Shown here: positions 44,398 to 54,564 of the stretch, in pieces | Layout: each line of letters opens with the position of its first letter | Numbering within the stretch: the stretch's first letter is position 1 | NCBI RefSeq assembly: GCF_012848475.1 | Contig: NZ_CP051666.1 | Span: forward strand, 891,501 to 955,500 | Length of the DNA: 64,000 bases | Direction of reading: 5' to 3' | Origin: Marinobacterium sp. LSUCC0821 | Lineage (GTDB): Bacteria; Pseudomonadota; Gammaproteobacteria; Pseudomonadales; Balneatricaceae | The notes under the pieces: model-generated | Database searches by the model: none | What the model was told of the DNA's origin: nothing | What the model saw: only the letters and a program-made list of their open reading frames with translations | Position numbers and translations under genes: made by a program

Positions 44398-45837
44398 ATG
44401 AGCACTGCAACAGCAAATACGACATACAACTATAAGGTCGTGCGCCAGTTTGCCATCATGACAGTAGTCTGGGGCATAGTGGGCATGTCGATGGGTGTAC
44501 TCATCGCTGCACAGCTGGTCTGGCCGGCACTTAACTTCGACACTGCATGGTTGTCATTTGGACGTCTTCGTCCACTTCACACCAACGCAGTAATTTTCGC
44601 CTTCGGCGGTAGCGCACTCTTTGCGACGTCTTACTACGTCGTCCAGCGCACCTGTCAGACTCGTCTATTCTCAGACGGTCTAGCAGCCTTCACATTCTGG
44701 GGCTGGCAGGTAGTGATCCTAGCGGCAGCGATTACGCTACCAATGGGTTTCACATCTTCTAAAGAGTACGCTGAGCTTGAATGGCCAATCGATATTCTGA
44801 TCGCAGTAGTATGGGTTTCATACGCAATTGTGTTCATGGGTACCGTTAAGAACCGTAAGACCTCTCACATCTATGTGGGTAACTGGTTCTACATGGCTTT
44901 CATCATCACCGTTGCCGTTCTTCACATAGTGAACAACCTCGAAATGCCAGTAACACTGTGGAAATCTTACTCGGTTTACCCAGGTACTGTAGATGCGATG
45001 GTTCAGTGGTGGTACGGTCACAACGCGGTAGGTTTCTTCCTAACTGCAGGCTTCCTAGGCATGATGTACTACTTCGTACCTAAGCAGGCTGAACGTCCAA
45101 TTTACTCTTACCGTCTATCAATCGTTCACTTCTGGGCGCTAATTGCGACCTACATGTGGGCGGGCGGTCACCACCTGCACTACTCAGCACTTCCAGACTG
45201 GGCTCAGTCTGTAGGTATGATCATGTCCCTGATCCTTCTTGCTCCATCTTGGGGTGGTATGATCAACGGTATGATGACGCTGTCAGGTGCTTGGCACAAA
45301 CTACGTACGGACCCAATCCTACGTTTCCTTGTTGTCTCTCTATCATTCTACGGCATGTCGACCTTCGAAGGTCCGATGATGGCGATTAAGACTGTAAACG
45401 CACTTTCTCACAACACTGATTGGACTATCGGCCACGTACACGCTGGTGCCCTAGGTTGGGTTGCGATGATCTCTATCGGTGCGGTTTACCACATGATTCC
45501 GAAGCTATTTGGTAAGGCTCAGATGTACTCTACTGGCCTAATCAACACCCACTTCTGGCTAGCAACTATCGGTACTGTTCTTTACATCTGTGCGATGTGG
45601 GTAAACGGTATTCTTCAGGGCCTAATGTGGCGTGCAGTTAACGAAGACGGCACCCTAACCTACTCTTTCGTAGAAGCGCTTGAAGCGAGCCACCCTGGTT
45701 ACTTCGTTCGCTGGTTGGGCGGTATGTTCTTCGTGACAGGTATGCTAATCATGGCTTACAACGTATGGCAGACCGTACGTGCTAATAGCACTGTAGCAAA
45801 TGCTGAAAATCCAGATCCAGCAGCAGCTGCAGCGTAA
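44398..45837 (+). CDS. ccoN: cbb3-type cytochrome c oxidase subunit I
   Basis: The catalytic subunit of the high-affinity haem-copper oxidase, in the inner membrane. 479 residues and about twelve helices; haem and copper ligands appear in [28 protein letters not shown] and [11 protein letters not shown]. It reduces oxygen at low oxygen tension and pumps protons. First gene of ccoNOQP. An FNR-type box lies about 300 bases upstream. Confidence 0.98.
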   Translation: MSTATANTTYNYKVVRQFAIMTVVWGIVGMSMGVLIAAQLVWPALNFDTAWLSFGRLRPLHTNAVIFAFGGSALFATSYYVVQRTCQTRLFSDGLAAFTFWGWQVVILAAAITLPMGFTSSKEYAELEWPIDILIAVVWVSYAIVFMGTVKNRKTSHIYVGNWFYMAFIITVAVLHIVNNLEMPVTLWKSYSVYPGTVDAMVQWWYGHNAVGFFLTAGFLGMMYYFVPKQAERPIYSYRLSIVHFWALIATYMWAGGHHLHYSALPDWAQSVGMIMSLILLAPSWGGMINGMMTLSGAWHKLRTDPILRFLVVSLSFYGMSTFEGPMMAIKTVNALSHNTDWTIGHVHAGALGWVAMISIGAVYHMIPKLFGKAQMYSTGLINTHFWLATIGTVLYICAMWVNGILQGLMWRAVNEDGTLTYSFVEALEASHPGYFVRWLGGMFFVTGMLIMAYNVWQTVRANSTVANAENPDPAAAAA

Positions 45838-45855
45838 GGCACGGGAGTTAGCAAA

Positions 45856-46476
45856 ATGATTAAACATGAAACGATAGAAAAGAATATCGGCCTGATGGCC
45901 CTACTGATCATCATCGTGATCAGTGGCGGCGGTCTAGCTGAGATCGTTCCTCTATTCTTCCAGAGCTCTACTACCAAGCCAATTGAAGGTCTTCGCACCT
46001 ACTCTGCGCTTGAGCTAGAAGGTCGTGATATCTACATCCGTGAAGGCTGTACTGTATGTCACACGCAGATGATTCGTCCGTTCCGTGCAGAAACTGAGCG
46101 CTACGGTCACTTCTCTACTGCGAACGAGTTCGTTTACGAGCACCCATTTGTTTGGGGTTCTAAGCGTACTGGTCCTGACCTAGCTCGTGTTGGTGGCCGT
46201 TACTCTGACGACTGGCACCGCGCTCACCTGTACAACCCACGTGACGTAGTACCTGAGTCTAAAATGCCTTCTTACCCATGGCTGTTCGAGAACAAGCTAA
46301 CCGGTAAAGACACTGCTGCGAAAATGGGCGCTCTACGTAAACTAGGCGTGCCATTTACTGACGAGCAGGTTGCTACAGCACGTGAAAACGTGGAAGGCAA
46401 ATATGAGATTGATGCAGTAGTCGCTTACCTTCAGGCACTCGGCAAAATGCATTCTCAGTACAACAACAAACGGTAA
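45856..46476 (+). CDS. ccoO: cbb3 oxidase subunit II (monohaem cytochrome c)
   Basis: 206 residues: an N-terminal membrane anchor ([20 protein letters not shown]) and a periplasmic cytochrome c domain with one CTVCH haem site, with axial Met likely in ESKMPSYPW. It passes electrons to CcoN. ATG 45856 follows GGGAG, 18 bases after ccoN. Confidence 0.98.
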   Translation: MIKHETIEKNIGLMALLIIIVISGGGLAEIVPLFFQSSTTKPIEGLRTYSALELEGRDIYIREGCTVCHTQMIRPFRAETERYGHFSTANEFVYEHPFVWGSKRTGPDLARVGGRYSDDWHRAHLYNPRDVVPESKMPSYPWLFENKLTGKDTAAKMGALRKLGVPFTDEQVATARENVEGKYEIDAVVAYLQALGKMHSQYNNKR

Positions 46477-46482
46477 TTAACA

Positions 46483-46659
46483 GTGAGTTACGAATTATAC
46501 GGTCCATTTATACCAGTCATTATGCTGGTGACCTTTATCGGTCTTTTTATCTGGGTTCTGCTTCCACAAAACCGTAAACGTTTTGATGATGCAGCCAACC
46601 TCCCCTTCCAGGATGAGGAGTTGGATAAAAAGAGTCGTGAAGCAGATCGTGTAGAGTAA
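46483..46659 (+). CDS. ccoQ: cbb3 oxidase small subunit CcoQ
   Basis: A 58-residue gene between ccoO and ccoP, found by reading the gap. GTG 46483 begins MSYELYGPFIPVIMLVTFIG, one hydrophobic helix (about 9-27), then a charged tail (QNRKRFDDAANLPFQDEELD) with the usual NRKRFDDAA of CcoQ. The subunit stabilises the complex. It lies six bases after ccoO and 14 before ccoP. Confidence 0.9.
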   Translation: MSYELYGPFIPVIMLVTFIGLFIWVLLPQNRKRFDDAANLPFQDEELDKKSREADRVE

Positions 46660-46673
46660 CAGGAGATAAGACT

Positions 46674-47564
46674 ATGAGTGCTTTTTGGAGCGCATGGATT
46701 ACAGTCATCACACTGGCCGTTGTATTCGGCGTAACATGGCTGTTGCTAGCAACTCGTAAGGGTGAAACTAGCAAAGAAGAAACAGATCAGACTCTAGGTC
46801 ACGAGTTCGATGGTATTCAAGAGTACGATAACCCGCTTCCACGCTGGTGGTTCCAGCTGTTCCTAGCGACAGTTATCTTCTCTTTAGGCTACCTAGCTCT
46901 ATACCCAGGTCTTGGTAACTACAAAGGCCTACTAGGTTGGACTTCGGCTAACCAGTGGGAAGAAGAGATGGCGCATGCGGAAGAGGTTTACAAACCTGTA
47001 TTCGCTAAATACGCAGCCCTTTCTGTAGAAGAACTAAACCAACCAGGTAACGAAACTGGCCTTAAAATGGGTCAGCGTATGTTCTCTAACAACTGTGCAG
47101 TGTGTCACGGTCAGGGCGGTCAGGGTGCTTACGGCTTCCCTACCCTAACTGATAGCGACTGGTTGTACGGTGGTGAGCCAGCACAAATCATCACGACCAT
47201 TGTTAACGGTCGTCGTGGTGCAATGCCAGCTTGGGGCCCTGTCCTAGGTGAAGATGGTGTTCAGGACGTTACAAACTACGTTCTTAGCCTGAGTGGTAAA
47301 ACTGTAGATACTGAAGCGGCTGCTCGCGGACAGACTCAGTTCAATACACTTTGTGCTGCATGTCACATGCCAACTGGTAAAGGGATGCAGGCACTTGGCG
47401 CACCTAACCTAACGGACAACGTTTGGTTGTACGGTGGAGATTTTGAGCAGGTAGCTCACTCTATCCGCGCAGGTCGTGCCGGTGTAATGCCAGCTCACAA
47501 AGATCTTCTCTCTGAAGACAAGATCAAGCTGATCTCTGCATACGTCTACAGCCTGTCTAAGTAA
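46674..47564 (+). CDS. ccoP: cbb3 oxidase subunit III (dihaem cytochrome c)
   Basis: 296 residues: two N-terminal membrane helices (about 7-25 and 58-77) and two cytochrome c domains with CAVCH and CAACH haem sites. It receives electrons from cytochrome c or bc1. ATG 46674 follows AGGAGAT. Last gene of the structural operon; terminator at 47581-47618. Confidence 0.98.
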   Translation: MSAFWSAWITVITLAVVFGVTWLLLATRKGETSKEETDQTLGHEFDGIQEYDNPLPRWWFQLFLATVIFSLGYLALYPGLGNYKGLLGWTSANQWEEEMAHAEEVYKPVFAKYAALSVEELNQPGNETGLKMGQRMFSNNCAVCHGQGGQGAYGFPTLTDSDWLYGGEPAQIITTIVNGRRGAMPAWGPVLGEDGVQDVTNYVLSLSGKTVDTEAAARGQTQFNTLCAACHMPTGKGMQALGAPNLTDNVWLYGGDFEQVAHSIRAGRAGVMPAHKDLLSEDKIKLISAYVYSLSK

Positions 47565-47580
47565 AAGACGTTAAAAACAA

Positions 47581-47618
47581 AAAAGGCGACCTGATTTATA
47601 TCAAGTCGCCTTTTTTTT
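47581..47618 (+). terminator. ccoNOQP terminator
   Basis: AAAAGGCGAC (47581-47590) pairs with GTCGCCTTTT (47605-47614), with an inner TGA/TCA, followed by a run of Ts. Confidence 0.9.
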
Positions 47619-47674
47619 ATTCGAAATATAATTACCATATAACGATCCGATTTAACTGACGACAGGACACACCG

Positions 47675-49096
47675 ATGTCAAATATCCCGGTAAAAGATGT
47701 AACCCCAAATCAGGGCTCTGGAAGCGACGAGTCATATGACCTCTACGCAAAAAGACAACACATCTATGTTAAGAAGACGAGCGGTCTATTTCAGAAGCTA
47801 AGGGATATCTCTAGCTACACAATGCTGTTCCTATTCTTCACCTTCTCTTGGTTACAGTGGGATGGACATCAAGCAGTTCTATTTGACCTTCCAGCTCGTC
47901 AGTTCCATGTATTTAATTTCACCTTCTGGCCACAGGACTTCATGCTCCTCTCTTGGCTACTGATCATAATGGCCTTCACCCTCTTCTTTGTGACTGTGTT
48001 TGCCGGTCGCTTATGGTGTGGCTACGCCTGTCCACAATTTGTATGGACATGGATCTTCATCAAAATTGAGCAACTTACAGAGGGTGACCGTAATGCCCGT
48101 ATGAAGCTCAACAAGCAACCAATGAGCGGCGCTAAATTTGCTCGCAAGTTCGCTAAGCATTTCCTTTGGCTACTTGTAGGCGCGGTTTCCGCAGTTGCTT
48201 TTGTCGGTTACTTCTCACCAGTACGTGAACTTGTTCCTAACATCCTCGCTTGGGATCTAGGACCTTGGGAGACCTGGTGGTTACTCTTCTTCACTTTCGG
48301 TACTTACGGTGCTGCAGGTTGGTTGCGTGAGCAAGTATGTATCTACATGTGTCCATACGCGCGTTTCCAGAGCGTTATGTTCGACCAAGACACACTGATC
48401 ATCTCGTACGACAAAGCGCGTGGTGAAAACCGCGGTAGCCGTAAGCGCGAAGCAGACTACAAAGCTGAAGGCCTTGGTGACTGTATCGATTGTGGCCACT
48501 GTGTCCATGTCTGCCCTGTCGGTATAGATATTCGTGATGGGCTTCAGTATGAGTGCGTTGCTTGTGGTGCCTGTGTGGATGCCTGTGACAACATTATGGA
48601 GCGCATGGGTTACGACAAGGGACTGGTACGCTACACCACTGAACATGAACTAGAGGGTAAAAAGACCCACCTACTTCGTCCACGCCTAATCGGCTACTTC
48701 GTAGCAATCTGCGCGATGTTTATCGCCTTCAGCTACGTACTATTTACTCGCGTGCCGCTTGAGGTAGACGTTATTCGTGAACGTGGTCAGCTTTACAGCA
48801 CTACGCCTGATGGAATGATTCGTAACACCTACACATTGAAGCTTGCGAACAAATCGCAGAAAGATAACCAATATGACATCCGTCTTGAAGGTCTTGATGA
48901 CGCCATCATCAAAGGGGATACCCATGTGAAGATTGCGGTCGGTGAACTTCTAGATCACACAATTTATGTTGAGATGGATCCTCGCTCTCTGAACAAGGTG
49001 AACTACGAGATTGAGTTTATCGTAACTGCATCTGATGGCTCAGGTATCGAGGCTGATTCTGAGAGCCGCTTTATCGGGCCGACTCCAACTCGATAA
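47675..49096 (+). CDS. ccoG: cbb3 oxidase accessory protein CcoG (RdxA/FixG)
   Basis: A 473-residue membrane ferredoxin that reduces copper for cbb3 assembly. About five helices; the central domain carries two 4Fe-4S sites (CIDCGHCVHVCP and CVACGACVDACD); the C-terminal soluble domain is an Ig-like fold. ATG 47675 lies about 110 bases after ccoP, beyond a terminator. Confidence 0.96.
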   Translation: MSNIPVKDVTPNQGSGSDESYDLYAKRQHIYVKKTSGLFQKLRDISSYTMLFLFFTFSWLQWDGHQAVLFDLPARQFHVFNFTFWPQDFMLLSWLLIIMAFTLFFVTVFAGRLWCGYACPQFVWTWIFIKIEQLTEGDRNARMKLNKQPMSGAKFARKFAKHFLWLLVGAVSAVAFVGYFSPVRELVPNILAWDLGPWETWWLLFFTFGTYGAAGWLREQVCIYMCPYARFQSVMFDQDTLIISYDKARGENRGSRKREADYKAEGLGDCIDCGHCVHVCPVGIDIRDGLQYECVACGACVDACDNIMERMGYDKGLVRYTTEHELEGKKTHLLRPRLIGYFVAICAMFIAFSYVLFTRVPLEVDVIRERGQLYSTTPDGMIRNTYTLKLANKSQKDNQYDIRLEGLDDAIIKGDTHVKIAVGELLDHTIYVEMDPRSLNKVNYEIEFIVTASDGSGIEADSESRFIGPTPTR

Positions 49097-49130
49097 TCGA
49101 AGATCCAACGTCGATATGTGATAAACTACT

Positions 49131-49163
49131 GCGCGGATTTCAGATGATTTCCGCGCTTTTTTT
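49131..49163 (+). terminator. Stem-loop after ccoG
   Basis: GCGCGGA (49131-49137) and TCCGCGC (49150-49156) with a 12-base loop and seven Ts, 35 bases after the ccoG stop and 36 before ccoH. It may attenuate transcription rather than block it, since ccoH follows. Confidence 0.8.
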
Positions 49164-49198
49164 GGAACAAACTTTTACTCCCTGAGTTTGAGGAATCT

Positions 49199-49711
49199 AT
49201 GACCGAACAGACTAAAGATATTGGCCCTTGGTACAAACAGAGTTGGCTGTGGTTTGTACTGACCCCACTTATCGCTGTAGTAATCATCGCATCTATTTTG
49301 ATGTACTTTGCGATTACAACTGCCGACGGCATAGTAAAAGATGACTACTACAAAGTTGCTCGCGGAACTGAGATCGACTCGACAAAAACTCAGGAGGCAC
49401 AACGTCTTGGCCTTAAAGGTGAGTTCATGGTCGATTCTTTGACCGGTGATGTGCGTCTTACACTAGCCTCTAAAGAGCCACTGGCTGAAACACTTACAGT
49501 CGACCTAGTACATCCCGCACATCAGAAGTATGACCAGACCCTTACATTACGTTCGGTAAATGGTACTGGCATCTATCTAGGCAGTCTTACTAAACAACTT
49601 GATGGCAAGCGTTACTTGATTGTCAGCACACCAGATGGTCGTTGGAACCTACGCACTGAAATAGTACCTCCGTTTGACCAAAACCTGTTTAAGCTTGGCG
49701 CTGAAAATTAA
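49199..49711 (+). CDS. ccoH: cbb3 assembly protein CcoH (FixH)
   Basis: 170 residues, one N-terminal helix (LWFVLTPLIAVVIIASILMY) and a periplasmic domain of the FixH type (DYYKVARGTEIDSTKTQEA). Required for oxidase assembly in relatives. ATG 49199 follows GAGGAAT. ccoI starts three bases after its stop. Confidence 0.93.
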   Translation: MTEQTKDIGPWYKQSWLWFVLTPLIAVVIIASILMYFAITTADGIVKDDYYKVARGTEIDSTKTQEAQRLGLKGEFMVDSLTGDVRLTLASKEPLAETLTVDLVHPAHQKYDQTLTLRSVNGTGIYLGSLTKQLDGKRYLIVSTPDGRWNLRTEIVPPFDQNLFKLGAEN

Positions 49712-49714
49712 GCA

Positions 49715-52120
49715 ATGAGCGATAGCCAGAAGCTCTGTTTCCACTGTTCGACCCTAGTCCCTTCTGGGGTCAATATTGAGCTTGCTATCAAAGGGAAGCA
49801 GGAGTCATTTTGCTGCCCCGCTTGTCGAGCAGTCACCCAAACCATTTTAGGGTCCGGACTCGACCAATATTACAAACACCGTGATAACGCTAACGGTGAG
49901 CGTCCAACCTCGCAAGAGGATGAGAATCAACTCTCGCTTTACGACTCAGATGCTGTACAAAGCCAATTTGTTCGTACCCTTGCCGACGGCACTAAAGAGG
50001 CGACCTTCGTTATTGAAGGTATCCACTGTGCAGCTTGTGTTTGGCTATTAGAGAAACACATCGGCAGCCAGCCTGGCGCTATGAGTTTTAACGTCAATCT
50101 GACCAACCATCGTGCTCGCTTAATATGGCATCCTGAACAGGCTCCTCTTAGCGATTTGATGAAGTCGATTCAATCAATCGGTTATACACCTCACCCCTAC
50201 CATCCCAACCAAGAAGAGCAGCTGTACCAACAAGAGAAGCGCCGTGCCATCTACCGACTCGGTATAGCCGGTGTAGGGATGATGCAGGTGATGATGATGG
50301 CGGCGGCACTCTACCTTGGTGCTGCATACGTGATGGAGGATAACATTCAAACCTTCATACGTTGGACCAGCTTCATCGTCGCCACACCCGTAGTTCTCTA
50401 TGCTGCCCGCCCCTTCTTTACTGCGGCGCTTCGGGACATCAGAACGCGACACCTCAGCATGGATGTACCTGTATCTATCGCTGTCGGCGGCGCTTATCTA
50501 GCCAGTATCTGGGCAACATTTACCCGCTCTGGCGAGGTCTATTACGACTCCGTTTCGATGTTCACCTTCTTCCTATTGATTGGTCGCTACTTCGAGATGC
50601 AGGCGCGTCACCGCACCGGATTGGCGGGTAATGAACTTGCTAATCTTTTGCCAGCCAGTGCTACCCGCATCGATGTAAATGGTGAAACCCTAGTTCCCGT
50701 CAGCGAGCTAAAGCCGGGTGATAGAGTTCTGGTAAAACCAGGTCACTCCATACCTGCTGATGGCATTCTTTTTACAGCCCACACCAGTATTGATGAGTCG
50801 GCGCTCACCGGTGAATCCCTCCCAGTCAGCAAACGCCTAGGGGATGCTGTAGTGGGGGGGACGATGAATGTCGAGCAAGCGATAGAGGTTGAGATCACCA
50901 GTAGCGCTGACCAATCACGTATGACGGCCATATTAAACCTGCTAGATCGCGCCCAAGCAGAAAAGCCGAAGGTCGCTATGATTGCCGACCGAGTAGCCAG
51001 TTACTTTGTCGCTGGCGTACTGATTACCGCACTAGCCGTTGGCATTACCTGGTGGCAGATAAAACCTGAGGATGCTTTTTGGATTACTCTCTCTGTACTC
51101 GTCGTCACCTGCCCTTGCGCACTCTCATTAGCAACACCTACAGCACTAACCGCTGCAATCGGCACACTTCGCAAAATTGGACTTTTAGTCACGCGTGGCC
51201 ACGTCTTAGAGAGCCTAGCAAGCTCAACTTCTGTCTACTTTGATAAGACCGGCACACTCACAACCGGCCAGTTAAGCCTGCGTGCCACGCACTCGCTAAA
51301 CGGAGAATCTATTGAGGATTTAACTCGCTTAGCCGCCGCAGTAGAGAGTCGCTCTGAACACCCAATCGCTTCGGCATTCACGCCATTCTTTGAAGTGGCT
51401 GCCGATAGTGCAACCAACTATGTTGGTGAGGGTATTGAAGGGTCCCTCAACGGTCGTACTATTCGTATTGGTAAACCTGTGTTTGCTGCTCAAATTTACC
51501 CAGGAGAAGCACCTGCACATCCGGACGAGACCGGCATTTGGCTATTAATGAGTGACACAAGCGGTCCTATCGCTTGGTTTGTAATCGATGATCAGCTTCG
51601 ACCTGAAGCGGTTGATGCCGTTAAACAGCTGCAATCACTTGGCCTAAAAGTGGGCATGCTAACGGGTGACCAGCCAGCTAATGCCGCACGCATCGCAAAT
51701 GAGCTAGGCATCGACCACTTTGAGGCAAACCTTGCACCTGAGAGCAAATTAGAACGGGTGAAGGCACTGCAAGCTGGCGGTGAAAAAATTCTGATGGTAG
51801 GTGACGGTATCAACGATATACCTGTACTGACGGGCGCCCAGACATCTATCGCTATGAACGGTGCTACCGATCTTGCTAAAACCTCGGCCGATGCGGTGCT
51901 TGTAAGTAGCGACCTGCTTCGCATACCCCAAGCTATCAAACTGGCACGCAAAACCGGCAATATTATCCGTCAGAATATCGGCTGGGCTTTGATCTACAAC
52001 CTATTAGCGCTACCCTTAGCAGCAACAGGTTTTATCGCACCTTGGATGGCAGCTATCGGAATGTCCGCTAGTTCGCTCGTAGTGGTCGGTAACGCCCTAC
52101 GCCTTATTTCACAGAAGTAG
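49715..52120 (+). CDS. ccoI: Copper-transporting P-type ATPase CcoI (FixI)
   Basis: An 801-residue P1B copper ATPase that supplies copper for the cbb3 oxidase. N-terminal Cys-rich region (CFHC and CCPAC), a heavy-metal domain with GIHCAACVW, about eight membrane helices, the CPC motif (VTCPCALSLATP), phosphorylation motif DKTGTLT, SEHPIA and MVGDGINDIPVL near the C-terminus. ccoS follows within six bases. Confidence 0.97.
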   Translation: MSDSQKLCFHCSTLVPSGVNIELAIKGKQESFCCPACRAVTQTILGSGLDQYYKHRDNANGERPTSQEDENQLSLYDSDAVQSQFVRTLADGTKEATFVIEGIHCAACVWLLEKHIGSQPGAMSFNVNLTNHRARLIWHPEQAPLSDLMKSIQSIGYTPHPYHPNQEEQLYQQEKRRAIYRLGIAGVGMMQVMMMAAALYLGAAYVMEDNIQTFIRWTSFIVATPVVLYAARPFFTAALRDIRTRHLSMDVPVSIAVGGAYLASIWATFTRSGEVYYDSVSMFTFFLLIGRYFEMQARHRTGLAGNELANLLPASATRIDVNGETLVPVSELKPGDRVLVKPGHSIPADGILFTAHTSIDESALTGESLPVSKRLGDAVVGGTMNVEQAIEVEITSSADQSRMTAILNLLDRAQAEKPKVAMIADRVASYFVAGVLITALAVGITWWQIKPEDAFWITLSVLVVTCPCALSLATPTALTAAIGTLRKIGLLVTRGHVLESLASSTSVYFDKTGTLTTGQLSLRATHSLNGESIEDLTRLAAAVESRSEHPIASAFTPFFEVAADSATNYVGEGIEGSLNGRTIRIGKPVFAAQIYPGEAPAHPDETGIWLLMSDTSGPIAWFVIDDQLRPEAVDAVKQLQSLGLKVGMLTGDQPANAARIANELGIDHFEANLAPESKLERVKALQAGGEKILMVGDGINDIPVLTGAQTSIAMNGATDLAKTSADAVLVSSDLLRIPQAIKLARKTGNIIRQNIGWALIYNLLALPLAATGFIAPWMAAIGMSASSLVVVGNALRLISQK

Positions 52121-52125
52121 TCCAA

Positions 52126-52326
52126 ATGAACATCGTCTACCTACTTATTCCGATCGCAATCATCTTGGTATCAGTTGCTACCTGGGCATTTTTCTACAGC
52201 GTTAAAAATGGCCAGTTTGATGATTTGGAGTCACCTGCACACCGCATCCTCTTTGATGATGATGACGATATGATTCCAGAAGATGCTCGCGTCAAAAAAA
52301 CTGACGAAGAGAAACCGAACGAGTAA
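52126..52326 (+). CDS. ccoS: cbb3 assembly protein CcoS
   Basis: 66 residues with one membrane helix (LLIPIAIILVSVATWAFFYS) and a short acidic tail (SVKNGQFDDLESPAHRILFD), the family signature. It is needed for cofactor insertion. Its stop overlaps the next gene's start (TAATG). Confidence 0.95.
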   Translation: MNIVYLLIPIAIILVSVATWAFFYSVKNGQFDDLESPAHRILFDDDDDMIPEDARVKKTDEEKPNE

Positions 52327-52979
52327 TGACCCCTGTTTCACTCAGCTTCGCATCAGCCATCCTGATTGGACTGCTAGGCACTACCCACTGTCTGGCAATG
52401 TGTGGCGGTCTTGCCTCATCGTTAAGCGTCTCAAGCTCGAACCGCGCCAGCTCGTTTGTTGGTATTCTTAGCTATAACGTTGGTCGCATCCTCAGCTACA
52501 CAGTGGCAGGTGCGTTGATAGGGTTGGTCGGCGCTACCATTCAAACAACAATAGCTGCGCCAATCCTTCGCACTCTCGCGGGTCTACTTTTAATAGGCAT
52601 GGGACTCTACATCGCGCAGTGGTGGTTTGGCATTACCAAATTAGAACAAGCTGGGTCAGTTCTTTGGCGCTACATTTCACCTCTTCTTAAGCCACTGATA
52701 CCAGCAGATACCCCAACTAAGGCACTGTTACTTGGCATGGGCTGGGGTTGGTTACCCTGTGGATTGGTTTACAGCACGTTGATCTGGTCTTCTGCTGCAG
52801 GAAGCTGGAACGAAAGTGCACTGCTAATGCTCGGCTTTGGTATTGGCACCCTACCCGCCATGCTTGCCACCGGACTGATAGCCCAACAGGTGAAAGCCTT
52901 TGTTGCCCAGCAATCAGTACGCAGATTTTCAGGGATTCTCCTTATTGCTATGGGTATTTGGACGCTTCTAAGTGCATAG
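52326..52979 (+). CDS. SafE-type membrane protein (sulfite exporter TauE/SafE)
   Basis: 217 residues with six or seven helices. N-terminal GLLGTTHCLAMCGGLA is typical of the group found beside ccoS in many proteobacteria and often involved in copper or cbb3 maturation; sulfite export is only a family label. ATG 52326 overlaps the ccoS stop by one base. Confidence 0.88.
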   Translation: MTPVSLSFASAILIGLLGTTHCLAMCGGLASSLSVSSSNRASSFVGILSYNVGRILSYTVAGALIGLVGATIQTTIAAPILRTLAGLLLIGMGLYIAQWWFGITKLEQAGSVLWRYISPLLKPLIPADTPTKALLLGMGWGWLPCGLVYSTLIWSSAAGSWNESALLMLGFGIGTLPAMLATGLIAQQVKAFVAQQSVRRFSGILLIAMGIWTLLSA

Positions 52980-53004
52980 CAAATAGTCGCTTACCGAAAG
53001 CAAA

Positions 53005-53018
53005 TTGATGCGCATCAA
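53005..53018. promoter_or_regulatory. FNR box before hemN
   Basis: TTGATGCGCATCAA is a perfect TTGAT-N4-ATCAA site. Its centre (53011.5) is 41.5 bases before about 53053, and TAAACT at 53040-53045 fits a -10, so this looks like a class II FNR promoter for hemN. Confidence 0.88.
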
Positions 53019-53074
53019 CAACTTTTTGTTTTAACTCGGTAAACTGGCACGACTATTTTGAGAAGGATTGGCTC

Positions 53075-54460
53075 GTGCTTGCACAAACTAAAATTCAATG
53101 GGATTCAGACCTCATTCGCCGTTACGATCTGGCGGGACCTCGTTACACCTCATACCCTACCGCACTGCAGTTTGAGAACAGCACTGATAGTCGCGCAATA
53201 CTGACAAGTGCAATTAACGAGCGAGATCCAAGCCGTCCACTTTCTCTCTATATCCATATCCCTTTCTGTGCACATGTCTGCTACTACTGTGGCTGTAACA
53301 AGGTCGTGACTGCCGATCGCAGCCGCGCTCAACCCTACCTCGATACGTTAATCAAAGAGATCAAAATGCGCGGTGAAGAGCTTGGGAAATCACAGGTAGT
53401 TGATCAGCTTCACTGGGGCGGTGGTACACCCACGTTCATCAGTGATGAGCAGACCAAGCTTTTGATGGAAACCCTGCGAGAGAACTTTAACCTGCGTGAT
53501 GACGATGAGGGCGACTACGCCATTGAGATCGATCCTCGTGAGATGAGCGAAGGTCGTTTACAGCTACTCCGAAATCTAGGCTTCAACCGCATCAGTATTG
53601 GCGTGCAGGATGTAAACCCTGAGGTACAAAAGAAGGTAAATCGGGTCCAATCACTGGAGATGACGACCGCCCTTCTAGAAGAGGCGCGCGACCTTGGTTT
53701 CCGATCAATTAACGTCGATCTCATCTACGGTTTGCCACTACAAACTGAAGAGAGTTTTGCAGAGACCTTAGATCGCATCCTAGAACTACGCCCAGATCGC
53801 CTTTCAGTATTCAACTATGCGCACCTTCCTGAGCGCTTTAAACCGCAGCGTCGCATCAATGCAGATGAACTGCCTGATGCAGTTACAAAACTCGCCATTC
53901 ACCATCAGAGTATTGATAAGCTAACCTCTGCAGGCTACCGCAACATCGGCATGGACCACTTCGCGCTGCCAGAGGACACCCTAACCCGCCATCAAGATGA
54001 GGGCACCCTGCACCGCAACTTCCAAGGCTACACCACCCACTCGGAGTGTGACCTGATTGGTCTTGGCGTCTCGGCTATTAGTCAGATTGGTGACTACTAC
54101 CTGCAGAACAGCCCTGATATCACGAAATATGATGCGGGCATCAATGCAGAGGGCTCTGCGATCAGTAAAGAGTACAAAATGAACGACGATGACAAAATTC
54201 GTCGCGCGGTGATTACTCGCCTGATCTGTGACTTCCAGTTGAACTTTGCTGATCAGTCCAAAGAGCTTGGTATTCAATTCCAAGAGTACTTTGCTGATGA
54301 ACTTCGCCTATTGGAACCGATGGTAAATGACGGACTTATTCATATGAATGAGAAAGGGTTAGATGTTACAGCCGCTGGGCGACTATTAATTCGCAGAGTC
54401 TGTATGACCTTTGATGCTTACATAAACCATAGCGAGCAGCGATTCTCACGAATTATCTAA
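53075..54460 (+). CDS. hemN: Oxygen-independent coproporphyrinogen III oxidase
   Basis: A 461-residue radical-SAM enzyme that converts coproporphyrinogen III to protoporphyrinogen IX without oxygen. IPFCAHVCYYCGCNK carries the CxxxCxxC cluster motif. Full length and the YCGCN pattern separate it from HemW. GTG 53075 follows AGAAGGA. A perfect FNR box lies upstream; the fnr gene is next. Confidence 0.95.
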   Translation: MLAQTKIQWDSDLIRRYDLAGPRYTSYPTALQFENSTDSRAILTSAINERDPSRPLSLYIHIPFCAHVCYYCGCNKVVTADRSRAQPYLDTLIKEIKMRGEELGKSQVVDQLHWGGGTPTFISDEQTKLLMETLRENFNLRDDDEGDYAIEIDPREMSEGRLQLLRNLGFNRISIGVQDVNPEVQKKVNRVQSLEMTTALLEEARDLGFRSINVDLIYGLPLQTEESFAETLDRILELRPDRLSVFNYAHLPERFKPQRRINADELPDAVTKLAIHHQSIDKLTSAGYRNIGMDHFALPEDTLTRHQDEGTLHRNFQGYTTHSECDLIGLGVSAISQIGDYYLQNSPDITKYDAGINAEGSAISKEYKMNDDDKIRRAVITRLICDFQLNFADQSKELGIQFQEYFADELRLLEPMVNDGLIHMNEKGLDVTAAGRLLIRRVCMTFDAYINHSEQRFSRII

Positions 54461-54540
54461 GACTCTAGTAAAAGAGACTGAATAAGCAGCGCTTATCGAC
54501 AAATATCGTTTTTTGACTTGGGTCACTAATCCTCTTTGGC

Positions 54541-54546
54541 TATACT
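54541..54546 (+). promoter_or_regulatory. Candidate fnr -10 element
   Basis: TATACT lies 19 bases before the fnr ATG. A TTGGGT is 17 bases upstream. Just before it, TTGACTTGGGTCAC (54513-54526) resembles an FNR site with two mismatches, which could mean autoregulation; weak evidence. Confidence 0.35.
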
Positions 54547-54564
54547 CGTGCCAACGAGGTGAAT

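Noticed and set aside
54513-54526. TTGACTTGGGTCAC as an FNR site controlling fnr
   Set aside because: Two mismatches to the consensus and poor placement; mentioned only with the fnr promoter.
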